Source of the DNA: Bugula neritina
Taxonomy: Eukaryota > Bryozoa > Gymnolaemata > Cheilostomatida > Bugulidae
Length of the DNA stretch: 64,000 bases
Direction: 5' to 3'
Assembly (NCBI GenBank): GCA_964035545.1
Contig: OZ037769.1
Span: 15,366,633-15,430,632 of the forward strand
Position 1 is the first letter of the stretch. Every line of letters starts with the position of its first letter. This document shows, piece by piece, positions 1 to 10,655 of the stretch. The translations under genes and the position numbers were made by a program. A model generated the notes under the pieces. The model searched no databases. It saw nothing but the letters and a program-made list of their open reading frames with translations, and was not told where the DNA came from.

Positions 1-267
1 ACACATATAAAAGATCATCACTCTTGAATTAAGAAATATTGCAGCAGTTCCAATATGTGCTTTTTATCACACCTATTGATTTTCTGCTTTTGAAATTTTA
101 CTATTCAACCTGTGATACTCCAAATTAAAAGGCATGCATGTTGGAGCTGCCAGTGTTCTATAACATAATAGGCACATTCTTAGTTAGTGAGCTGCTTCAC
201 AGTCAAATATGCTTCGTGTTTCTGGGTTTAAATAGCCTATAGTACACGTCTGTGGTGTTTTCTAAAG
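1..267 (+). other. PK-A intron 1, 3' part
   Basis: AT-rich sequence ending in the acceptor AAAG before 268. I see no exon here; the first coding exon of PK-A must lie further left. Confidence 0.7.
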
Positions 268-3102
268 GATCGATGGGTATCCAAACCTGGAAGGCCACAC
301 CCACATCCTGTCTAGGAATCTCACTCCAGCTCTCTACAACAAGCTGAAAGATCTGAAGACAAACAGTGGCTGTACTCTAGACTACTGTATGAGAGGCGGA
401 ATGAACAACCCTAACTTCTCCGTCGGTATGTTCACTGCATGACTCAAATCACTTTACCCAAAGCAACAAGGCTAACTTTTCTGAAAAAAAAATTTCTGGA
501 GCTGTAAGTCACATATATTGTTTTGTTCATCAAAGTTGGACAATTCTAAATTATATAAATAATATAAAAGTTTTATTTAAGCGATAGCTCTAAATGGCAA
601 ATTAAATTAAATTTTTATTCCTTATGAAAAGATAATTGTACTTAATCTCTAAAGTATAAATCTCAGTCGGTCTTTAAATAGAAAAGATAACTTCCCTTAT
701 TCTCCTTGTTTGTCATCTTTAATACTTCTTTGTATCATTGTTTTAAATTTATAAAAAAACAGTGGCTAAATGATGGCACATAAATTTCTTTTTATAATAC
801 TTTAAGTTGTAAAACTTTAACATATCTAGTTTTTAGTACGCAGAAAGTACCTAATTTCAATTACTGGGCTCTAATTTAGTTTTTTAAACTATTACATACA
901 CTTCTACAAGATTTTAGTAAATTACACCATAAGAAATAATTCGAGCATTTTGTTACTGCTTATAGGTGTTACAATGGGAGATGAAGAATCTTACACTCTG
1001 TTCGGAGATGTGCTGTTTGGTGTCATTGAAGACAGACATGTTGGGTTCAAGAGAACTGACATCCATAAGAGAGATCTTGACTTCTCTAAGCTGGAGGGAG
1101 GAGATCTTGACCCCAACTATGTCCTTTCTAGTAGAGTAAGCTTATGACTATTGATATGTGTGATGAACTCACAAATTGTTGGTTATTATCAACTGTATAT
1201 ATTGCCATGTGAAGCCTATTGTAGTGCAGTACAATGACTGCCATGTGTCTGCATGGTTTTATATTCAAATAGAATGCTTTATAGAAAGATTTGTAATTTT
1301 TCTTTACTTGAGATAAGACTGTCAGAAATAGAAGCTGTGGTCAAGTCTAACATTGCAAATGTTGTGGAAGAATTTTTCATTGTATTCAAGCTGACAAATA
1401 AATTTACAGAATAGAAAATGTAACTTTCCATTATGTAACTTTTAGTCAGTGAGTAAGCTCACTGACTAAAAGTTACATAATGGAAAGTTAGGCAGGTCAT
1501 TTTAGAACAAATAATGAGTTGCTTGAAATTCTCCCACCTTTACAAATCCTTTTTTTTAAAACACAAGCTAAAATATAGCATAAGTTTTGTACATAAAGTT
1601 TAGTAGAGAGCATGTATTGTATTTGGCATTTAACCTTTAATTAACCTTTAAATTTTCTCTGCCACACGCAGGTTAGAACCGGCAGAAACATCAGAGGGTA
1701 CTCTTTGCCTCCGTTCTGTACTAGAGGAGAAAGACGAGATGTCAAGAACATTCTACTAGATGCTTTGAGCAACCTAGAGGCTCCATTCAAAGTTGGTCAT
1801 CTCTTGAAATTATGTTTTGTGAAGTTGTTACCAGTATTGTCTTTATTTTGCAAAAAAAGTGAAAAGAGAAGTACGTAACAAAATATTACAGTGGCTACGC
1901 ACAAGCATTGAAAGCTTTTGCCAAAGTTTCCTTTTTAAGATAACCTCTAAATGTGGAACACACAGAAGGAAGCACTTTAATCTTTCTAAAGTTTATTTCT
2001 TAGATTGCTGAACTTTTGATAAACTACTTGCCATTAGAATTAAAGATTTACTCAACTCTAAGAACAAAATATCGCTCTGTTGGTTGCATTATTCCAGGGC
2101 ACATTTTACTCTCTGGAGACAATGACCCCCGAGGATCAGCAACAACTTATCGATGACCACTTCCTGTTTGAGAAACCAACTGATACTTTTATGACAGACA
2201 CAGGTGAGTTCGAAGCTTTTAGTAAATGAGACTTTTCAAGTCACACCACTTAAGGCTGGTTTTAATACGATAGTCTCAAGTTTCCTGTCATCGATTGTAA
2301 GCCAGTACTTTTTATTAGGCATGGCACGTGACTGGCCAGACGCCAGAGGTATTTACCACAATGACGACAAGAACTTTCTGGTGTGGATCAATGAAGAAGA
2401 TCATAGCAGAATCATTTCTATGCAGAAAGGAGGGAACATAAAAGAGGTGGGTACACATTTTTTACAGCCAAACCTAATCGGTTTCCATGCAGTAGTCTCT
2501 AATTCTCTTTCCGTATAAGTGATAGTTTTCACTTTGCTTTCAGTTAACAAAAAAACGTCGGCTAATGTTTGGATTTTAGGTCTTTGAAAGATTCTGCACT
2601 GGGATCACTCAAGTTGAGAAGCTGATGGCGGACCAGGGAGGAAATGAGTTTATGTTCAATAAACACATTGGATATGTCCTCACCTGTCCCTCCAACCTTG
2701 GCACTGGACTCAGAGGTGGAGTCCATGTTAAGATCCCTAAACTGTCTGAACATCCCAAGTGAGTGATTGTAGATTGTATAGCTCCTACTATGTATGTGCA
2801 TTAATTTAAATTATGTGATGTAGTGATAGTATGTGAATACTTTTTGCTAGATCAATTAATAAACATTAGTACTTTAGGTTCTTTGCAAATTGCTATTGTT
2901 TTATTCCCTGTCAGGTTTGACGAGATACTGAAGAACTGTCGTCTGCAGAAGCGAGGAACTGGTGGTGAAACAACTACCAGCACAGACGGTACATTTGATA
3001 TCTCCAACTGGGACAGAGTTGGTAAAACTGAAGTAGAACTGGTACAGCTTGTTATTGACGGTGTGGAACTTCTTATCAAGATGGAGAAGAGGCTAGAGAA
3101 TG
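268..3102 (+). other. PK-A domain 1, intact phosphagen kinase domain
   Basis: These seven exons encode one full phosphagen kinase domain. The N-terminal helical part has [12 protein letters not shown], followed by the shortened specificity loop ([15 protein letters not shown]) and the ATP-guanido transferase domain. Active-site Cys, both Glu of NEED and the Arg residues of SSRVRT, DHSR, GLR and QKR are all present, so D1 should be active. The N-terminal few residues are missing at the window edge. Confidence 0.92.
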
Positions 3103-6100
3103 GTATATTATAAAGTCTCAGTTCTGCACATAACATTGATATCCTTAGCACTGTATGAAATGATAATCTTTGAGTTATTTTCAACTTATAGGTGAAAGCA
3201 TTGATGACATAATTCCAGGACCAGAGGGTGCCTGCCCTCGACCAAAAGCAGAAGGAGCTACCATAGAAGTTGTAAGTATTGTCAATCACTGTTGGTAAAT
3301 CATGATTGTAGTAACACAAGTAAAATCCTCATAATGTTTGACTGCTCCTAATTTCTAGACAGCTGTCCATGACCACACTTGGAGGGCTACTCCAAAGTCT
3401 AGCAGCTTCCCCAAGCTAGAAAAGCACCACAACATCCTGTCCACCAAGCTCACAGAAGCTGCGTACGACAGCGTTTCTGGCAAGACCACCAAGAATGGAG
3501 TCACTCTGGACATGTGCATTCAATCAGGTCAGTTTTATAGAGAGCAGCCGTTGTCTAGGGGTTAGAGCGCTGGTTTAGTAAACATGAAAGTCATCGATTC
3601 AATACCCATTACAGGCTATTAGTGATGTTAGGATACATATAAAACATAAGTTCTTAGTTTGCTTCAAAAACCTTTCCTTATTAGGGGTCTTTTACAGGAA
3701 TAGTAACTATAAACTTGCGTGAGTGAATTTAGTTCTATACGCAGTTCTCAAAATGGAAAAACTAAACCAAGAGACAGGAATTTTATATAAGACCTAATAA
3801 AGAAGGGCGAGGCATATTTGTAGCTCATGTTTATTTGCATGCAGGTTGTGACAACATGGGTGAAGAGGGCAAGGTAGACGCTGGTATCTTAGCCGGTGAT
3901 GAAGAATCTTATACTGAGTTCGCCGACATCTTTGATCCAATCATCTCGGAGCTGCACAGTGAATACGCAAAGGTATACATTGCATCGAGCATTTGTGACT
4001 TGTATAGCAATGAAAGAATAGAGATTGTTTATAATTTCTTTATCAAGTGTTGGTATCAGATTTAATGCTAGTAGCAAGGTATTAGTGCTGGTAGATTATA
4101 CAATTTATCGATATGTATTTTTCAATTATAGGGCACTCACCAAGAATATCCTCCTAATTAACAGCTACTAGTTATATTCAGCAGCACAACTCACATGCTA
4201 TTGACTAATTTTTGTCTTCGACGGTTTTAAACATTTGCCTACTCTGTACAGAATAATTCAACACGTAAAAATGTTGATTTTGCTAACTTTAAGTTTTTGG
4301 ATTTTCGTTTGAATTTCAGGCTCAAAATACGATAACTTTAGTTTGAGGGCAGATAACTCTAGTTTGAGGGCAGATAACTCTAGTTTAGGGGCAGATAACT
4401 TCCGCAGCCAAAGGCTTTGGGCTTCTAGTTATAGGTAGCATTGCTTTATTTTAGGGTGGCAAGCAGACCTGCGATATGGATGCCTCTAAACTCGCCAACT
4501 GTGAGCTCGATGGTGACTACGCAGTTGGGTGCAGAATCAGTGTCTCCAGAAACATCGCAGGGTTCAGACTGACGCCCTGTATAGACAGGTGTGAGAGGAG
4601 AATGGTTCAGAAGGCTATAGTAGACGCAGCCATGGCAATGGATAGCAAGGTATGGTGTCTTGCAGTATATTTATATAAAGCATTATATTACTCTGTTTTA
4701 TAACTATTATTAATACATTATTTGTTTATATTTCTATCTGCTTTCATATGCAATTAAATAAGGTTTAAGTTATATTCAGTCAACTGTATCTTCATTCAAC
4801 TTTATGCATTACTTTATTGTAATTATTATATAACATAATATGTTGCAATATTTGTGATATATTTGTAATATTTGCAATATTTTGTAATATAATATAATAT
4901 AATACGACACATTAAAATATATTGCAACATAATATAGGCTTCCATATATATACAAATGCTGCATGACTAAGCCTAGGGCCACACGGTGCGTATTTTCGCA
5001 TGCGAAAATTGAAATCACAAGTAGCAAAGGTGTCCACTGTGCGCGTTGAGAAAACGTTCGCACTTGCGTTGAAAATGCTGAGCGACAAGTGCGAATTGTC
5101 TCTGTCATCGTCACCTAATTGGCTGGTAGCTGTTCAGCGAGCCCAATTTCTTTATTTAGTGCTACATTCCAGCAAATTGCGTTCTATTGAAAGCGAGTGC
5201 GATTTAAAAATGAAAGCTTTATTTATCACGCATCACTGACGCTACAGTCGACACCTTTGCTACTTGTGATTTCAATTTTCGCATGCGAAAATACGCACCG
5301 TGTGGCCCAAGGCTAACTTTCAGAGGTTAAAGGTCAGTAAGAAAAGGCAACTCTGAATAGTAGTAATTATATTTATTAACTTTGTTCCATATTATATTAT
5401 ATTGTAATATATTTTAATGTGTTGTATTGTATTATATTATGTTATATTATATTATATTACAAAATATTGCATAATATTACAATGCATTATATTGTATCAT
5501 ATTATACTAAATTATATTATAATATATTATGTTATGTTATAGATTATTGTAATGTAGTTCACTCTATTCTAATATATTTATATACAATGTTATATAAATT
5601 AACATAGCAAAGTATGTGCATAGTAAAAGCTATATTCTATATTTTCTGCTATAAAAATGTAAATTTTGTTATTAATGGAAATTTTTATTTCAACTTTTAG
5701 AAAAAAAATTAGCGTGATATTTTTATATCAGCATTTTTATTTACTCTATTGCAAATAGCGCACTGCAGAAATTCAATGTAAGCTGAGATCTTACTATTAG
5801 TGCTTTTCTTGTAGGGCAAGTACACTACAGTACACGGTATGAGTGAAGAACAGAAGGCTCAGCCTATCATGTTTAGCAATATTGCTGACGTCTCTCTCAA
5901 ATGTGGCGGTGAGTAACTTTATCTACTCTACTCTACTTGTTGCTGATAATGTAAGCTTTCCATTTATAAGTCTGATTTTATCTCAACCATCTGGTGTCTC
6001 CAGGTGTGGACAGAGACTGGCCAGATGCGAGAGGAGTCTTCTGCTCTGGTGGAACCGACTTTGTCGTGTGGGTCAATGAAGAAGATCACTGTCACGCCTT

Positions 6101-7784
6101 TACGATGCAAGAGAGTGGAAACTTGAAGGCTGTAAGTATCTCCGTGAGGTCACTGGTCTTGTCCTTTTCTCAAACAGAATGTTATGTCTTTAGAGCACCA
6201 ATCCTATTAGCTCTTGTCAAAGATTGGTTGTGTAAAATAATTGCCCCCACTGGGATTCGAACCTGAGTCATCCGGCTTGCAAGCAGGCGCGTTAACCATT
6301 ACACCACCAAGACTCAACACTACAGTTTGAATAATTTCTTGGTAATGAATATTTACTCAGGTCTAATCTTTGTTACTCTGACTATATATTGTTAATATTC
6401 TGTAGGTTTTTGAAAAGTTCTGTGGCAATCTGCAAAAGCTCGAAGCTGGAATAAAGAAGAGTGGAAAGGGATTCATGCACAGTGACAAGCTAGGTTACAT
6501 CACTGCTAGCCCAGATAAACTCGGAACTTGTCTTAAAGTCGGGGTTCGAGCTAAATTACCCAAAGTATCTGCACATGACAAATTTGCCGATGTAAGTGTT
6601 TGCATAGCATTGGCAGCATTTTTGTAGTTTCGTATGACTTTTCTATAGCAGCTGGTAATTAGAACATTTTGATGTATTTCCTGTCTGTTTACTGCTCCCC
6701 AAGTGTAAGACACATAATACCGACTTTGTAATTTAATTGTTTATATAAAATTAATTGAAAATCTCATGAAAATGCCAATGCACTTGCTAACATAGGATGA
6801 AGCCCATGCTCAATTTCTTTAAAAGGATTCTATTGTGAGTTATTCAACTAACCAGTAGCTCTGCAGAGTCTTAGGCAAGTTTTTGGGTTTTAGATTACAT
6901 TGCGTTTTGTTTGAATGACTTTTGTACTGCCGCGTGAATTATTTTGGCCAAGTTTGTTCTGAACTTCATCAACTAAAATAGCTACACAACAAGATATGAC
7001 CATGACATATGAGATCACATGACATGATGTGACATGACATAACGTGATGTGATATGAAAAGTTCATCTACTGCTTGCAGAGTTAATTTTGGACTATTTTA
7101 CAGATTCTGGCAGCTCTGAGTCTAAACCTAGTAGCCAACAATGAAGGAGTCTGTGATGTAGCAAGCAAGAGCACCTTTGGCTGCTCAGAGGTAAAGTTCT
7201 TATAAAGTTCTTTTAATTAGGAATTTCTTTTAAAGTTATTTCTAACCTGAAAATAATACTTACCAAGACGCTCACACATACTATTTAGCTATCAGACAAA
7301 GAAGTACGACTACTGTAATCTATATTCTTGGTGCTTTTGTAACTGATTTCAATGGTTTCACATGAAAAAGCTTAATACAGCTTTAGCTTAGGATTGTGTC
7401 TGCATAACTTCGGTTCTATCATTTTCAAGTTGATCCGTATTCTGTAAACTTGTCACTTATTTCAAGTAGAGAATAGTCTATACAGCAATCTGATTAGATT
7501 TCATCTTCATGCAGGTTGAATTAGTTCAACACGTTGGAGATTGCATCAGTCATCTAATCAAGATGGAGAAAGCACTATCAGCCGGAGAGAGTGTAGATGA
7601 GCTGGCAGCGCAAGCTTTGTCTGGCGACGTCAAACCTAAAGAGGCTCCAAAAGAGGAGCCGAAAGAGGAAGCACCAGCAGCAGAAAAACCAGCCGACGAG
7701 GAACCAAAGGCAGAAGCAGCAGCTGAAAAACCAGCTGAGGAAGAGCCGAAGGCGGAGGGCAGTGAAGAGCCTAAAACAGAGTAA
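268..7784 (+). CDS. PK-A: two-domain phosphagen kinase, creatine kinase clade (5' end outside window)
   Basis: Phosphagen kinases move phosphate between ATP and a guanidino compound to buffer cytosolic ATP. Exons: 268-425, 966-1135, 1672-1791, 2098-2203, 2319-2446, 2580-2758, 2915-3102, 3192-3271, 3359-3527, 3845-3972, 4455-4649, 5815-5908, 6004-6131, 6406-6591, 7104-7190, 7515-7784. All junctions are GT-AG and the joined frame is open for 794 codons to TAA. The first exon, needed in phase 2, lies left of the window. D1 shows [25 protein letters not shown], the active-site [11 protein letters not shown] and LQKRGTGG, which are creatine-kinase-clade signatures (the arginine kinase clade has CRFWPSGRG). 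D2 starts at the WRATP motif. It keeps NEEDH but has Ser for the active-site Cys (TASPDKLGT), GCRISVSR for SSRVRTGR, and no RGTGG. After D2 comes a tail of about 55 residues rich in Lys, Glu, Ala and Pro that its paralogues lack. Family and exon structure are firm; the substrate is unknown. Confidence 0.93.
1421..1490. repeat. Perfect 33-bp inverted repeat with 4-nt loop
   Basis: Arms 1421-1453 and 1458-1490 are exact reverse complements separated by TAAG. It lies in a PK-A intron. It could be a short foldback element or a palindromic rearrangement; no protein is encoded. Confidence 0.93.
3543..3615 (+). repeat. Possible tRNA-derived (SINE-like) relic
   Basis: A stretch with tRNA-like A-box character (TCTAGGGGTTAGAGCGCTGG) followed about 30 nt later by a weak B-box (CGATTCAATACC). 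It sits in a PK-A intron. No closed cloverleaf can be drawn, so it is at most a decayed SINE head. Confidence 0.35.
4330..4415. repeat. Short tandem repeat with GATAACT core
   Basis: Three imperfect copies of a roughly 25-bp unit (TTTGAGGGCAGATAACTCTA) in a PK-A intron. The GATAACT core recurs elsewhere in the window. Confidence 0.7.
4976..5308. mobile_element. MITE-like element with perfect 59-bp terminal inverted repeats
   Basis: Left arm 4976-5034 and right arm 5250-5308 are exact 59-nt reverse complements, starting GGGCCACACGGTGCG. The internal 215 bp has an open frame of 79 codons with no recognisable domain. A clear target-site duplication is not visible; imperfect complementarity continues into the flanks (AAGCCTA and AAGGCTAA). 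The element is non-autonomous and its superfamily is not assigned. It lies in the PK-A intron between 4649 and 5815. Confidence 0.9.
6240..6315 (-). repeat. tRNA-like sequence, pseudo-tRNA or SINE head
   Basis: On the minus strand there is an A-box-like TGGTGTAATGG and a perfect B-box GGTTCGAATCC at normal tRNA spacing, in a PK-A intron. The acceptor ends do not pair and the T- and anticodon stems contain mismatches. It is probably a tRNA-derived retroposon head or a tRNA pseudogene. Confidence 0.55.
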
Positions 7785-7787
7785 CTC

Positions 7788-7985
7788 TGACTATACAGGT
7801 TAGTAAATGTCCCGTGAGTGACTGTGACTATACAGGTTAGTAAGTGTTACTATGACTAACTGTGACTATACAGGTTAGTAAGTGTCACTGTGAGTCTAAC
7901 TGTGAGTAGCTCTGACTAGAAAAATAATTGCAACTGTTAGTAGCTGTGACTATGCAGGTTAGTATACAGTGAGTACAACTGTGAG
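7788..7985. repeat. Direct repeats in PK-A 3' flank
   Basis: Several imperfect copies of a 30-35-bp unit around TGACTATACAGGTTAGTAAG begin a few bases after the PK-A stop codon. Each contains a CAG/GTTAGT-like splice-site resemblance. They probably lie in the 3' UTR. Confidence 0.75.
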
Positions 7986-8141
7986 ATAGACAGTATTTGG
8001 GTAAACAACTTCCTTTCAGTCATTTTAAAGTTTAAGTATGACATTATGAGTTGTCTACCCTACTTAGCACACTTGCACTGCATATTTGAGAGATATCGCA
8101 TTTTATTTACAGATTTCAAGATAAAAGAGATAAAAACATTT

Positions 8142-8147
8142 AATAAA
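8142..8147 (+). other. Candidate polyadenylation signal of PK-A
   Basis: AATAAA about 360 bp after the PK-A stop codon, in the right orientation. It is the first perfect hexamer downstream. Confidence 0.5.
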
Positions 8148-8269
8148 GACTCCATTTCTCGGACCAAGTAGAACGCTGCTATGTTCTCTCACTTCTGCCG
8201 AGTAGAAGCGGATGTTTCGTTTTAGTTGTGTTTGTGAGTGCTGGTCAAATGTCATCTTCCATTTTGTTT

Positions 8270-8272
<3 letters not shown>

Positions 8273-8302
<30 letters not shown>
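8273..8302. repeat. TA microsatellite
   Basis: Uninterrupted TA dinucleotide run between PK-A and PK-B. Confidence 0.9.
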
Positions 8303-8305
<3 letters not shown>

Positions 8306-10479
8306 AGAACCCAAAATTTAATTAATTTTAGCTCAAATTGCTCAAAGTTATCTTATAAAAATATACCATTAATAATATTAGTTTTGACAACGGTTTAATA
8401 ACTGTAAAATTTTAAAATTTTGTGTAAAACTATTTAGCAAAAGGTTTTTGACAAGAAACTACCAAAGAAGATTGCAGAGCTAACTTTTTAAACATGCAAA
8501 AGATGGTGTTGTGTATTTAAGGTTTTTATTAATTATATATATATATATTATTTTTATCTTATGCTAAGTATTATAATTATTATATAATTAATAAATTTTA
8601 TCAAGTATCATTTTACTATGTAAACGCCTTATGTTGTTGAAGCTAGAATAATTTGTTGATCGGCCAGATTTCAACATGGCCGACATTTGCTGCATACTTC
8701 TCCTCAAACCTTTTCACTCTCCCATTCGCCCTCAGTATAAATGATAAAACTCTTACAATAGCTCTTGCATCTCCAAAGGCACGATATTGTGATGTAGATA
8801 TGAATGTTCATTTAGAAATTTCCAGATTCTAGAACATAACAGTTTGAATAGCATAAAACAAGCAAAACTATGATATTCTCAAATCTAGCAGAGGGTATAG
8901 AGAAGATAACTCTTATATTGTGATTCACAAAATATGCATCAACTTTTATGTAAAAAAACAGGACACATAACTTGTAGAATAGGTCTATGCAAGCCGTTAG
9001 GAAAAATCCTATGAAACTATCAGATTTATTATGAATTTTATATATTCTACATTTCAGCCTATAACCAATAAAATTTAAAAATCAAAAAGATATTTTGAGA
9101 AACAATTATTAAAAAAACTGGGTACTCTTTCCAGGTAAATCAAGAATAAAAACAAGTAAATTAAAGCTGATAAGATGAAGCCAGCAAAATATGTTTTAAT
9201 TTAAGCATTTATACTATGAAAGCTATAGTAGTCATATATACATAATAAGTCAAATAGTACAAAGCAATAATTTGGGTATATATTGTAATGTTGTATACGT
9301 ACTATGTATGTAGCCAAGTACACATATACCTATTTGTTACGCACAGAAACATTTCAAAACTATCTGCTCAATGTTGCGCAAGAGCATGCAAAAATGTCAT
9401 GTATAATAATATTATATCTTTATTCTGCGTTCGATGTCTTTACAGTAAATGCTACCTCAAAACACTAGTGCGACATTTGCATGTGTTCTAAAATTTGGAA
9501 AAATTCATTTTTCCACTAAGGTCCTGTATACTACAGTACCAAGTCTACAATTCACAAAATAGACCAGTCGAGAAAGGATAAAAAGAAGCTAGCATGGAGA
9601 AGATTACATCATCTATTTTCATGTAGGCTTAACTAAAGTTATGTAACTAAAGCTCATTCTATTGGAACTCTCACAAAACACTTGATCATCACATGTTGTC
9701 TAAAATTAGATTCATGGTTTTTTTATCCTGTGTCACGTAGTTTTCAACAGACAATAAATATTTACTCTCTATCAAACATTCTATTTATTCACTCCACCGC
9801 CTCCTGTTTTGTGTGTCTCTATAACAACACAGAGAGTTAGTGGAAACTCCACAGTGTTGTGTTTAGCCTTCAGCTAAGTTATGGATGATATTTGACCTTG
9901 ACTCCCCCAGGTGGCCTTGAGGGTTTGCTAACTAAAACTTATAATATGATAGCAAAGCCATACTTCGGGTATTGTATTTAAAAGCATGATTGAAATAAAA
10001 CAGATTCTATTGAAATGTTTCAAATGTTACAAAAAGGAGTCTTTGTGTTCCCCTGAGATTTGTTGGTGTTATGGTACATGCAATACTTATGCTGCTAATG
10101 AACACAGTATTTGGGAGAATTCGGATAGCTGGGGGGCCGGCGAGTTTCCGTGTACTATATACTGTAATATAGTATATCTTATATTGTATGTAGCATATTA
10201 GATATTAGATATTTTGAAAACTGTCTAATTTACATCAGCATGTATTTTTGTATAATTTGCTGTAATATTTTATGTTGCAAGTGACAAAGAAGGAATTACA
10301 AGCCAAGTGAAAACTGTATATAAATTTAGTAGTTGTGCTCTCTATTTATAACATGAAATTTGCAGACACTCAGATAATGTTTATTTTCAAATACAAAGCA
10401 AAGCATTTCCAGGAATTTCAAAGTTAATCACGATTAACTTTTAATGCTATCAAATTATAAATACCACATTGAATACATA

Positions 10480-10490
10480 TATAATATATA

Positions 10491-10576
<86 letters not shown>

Positions 10577-10577
10577 C

Positions 10578-10649
<72 letters not shown>

Positions 10650-10655
10650 CTGTTA
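10480..10655. repeat. Long TA microsatellite
   Basis: About 170 bp of almost pure TA dinucleotide with a few AATACATA interruptions. Open frames read through it are Tyr-Ile artefacts. Confidence 0.97.

Larger units (their letters stand above)
3359..7784 (+). other. PK-A domain 2, degenerate phosphagen kinase domain with acidic tail
   Basis: Exons 3359-3527 through 7515-7784 encode a second domain that aligns with D1 over its full length (WRATP start, [26 protein letters not shown], a [11 protein letters not shown] segment, VELVQHV). The Cys is Ser, the loop carrying RGTGG is replaced, and the Arg after NEEDH is His. The intron that interrupts D1 at SSR/VRT is absent here. The terminal exon adds [13 protein letters not shown]-type repeats. 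Confidence 0.88.

Noticed and set aside
6240-6315. Functional tRNA gene on the minus strand
   Set aside because: Good A and B boxes, but the acceptor stem does not pair and other stems have mismatches; kept only as a tRNA-like relic.
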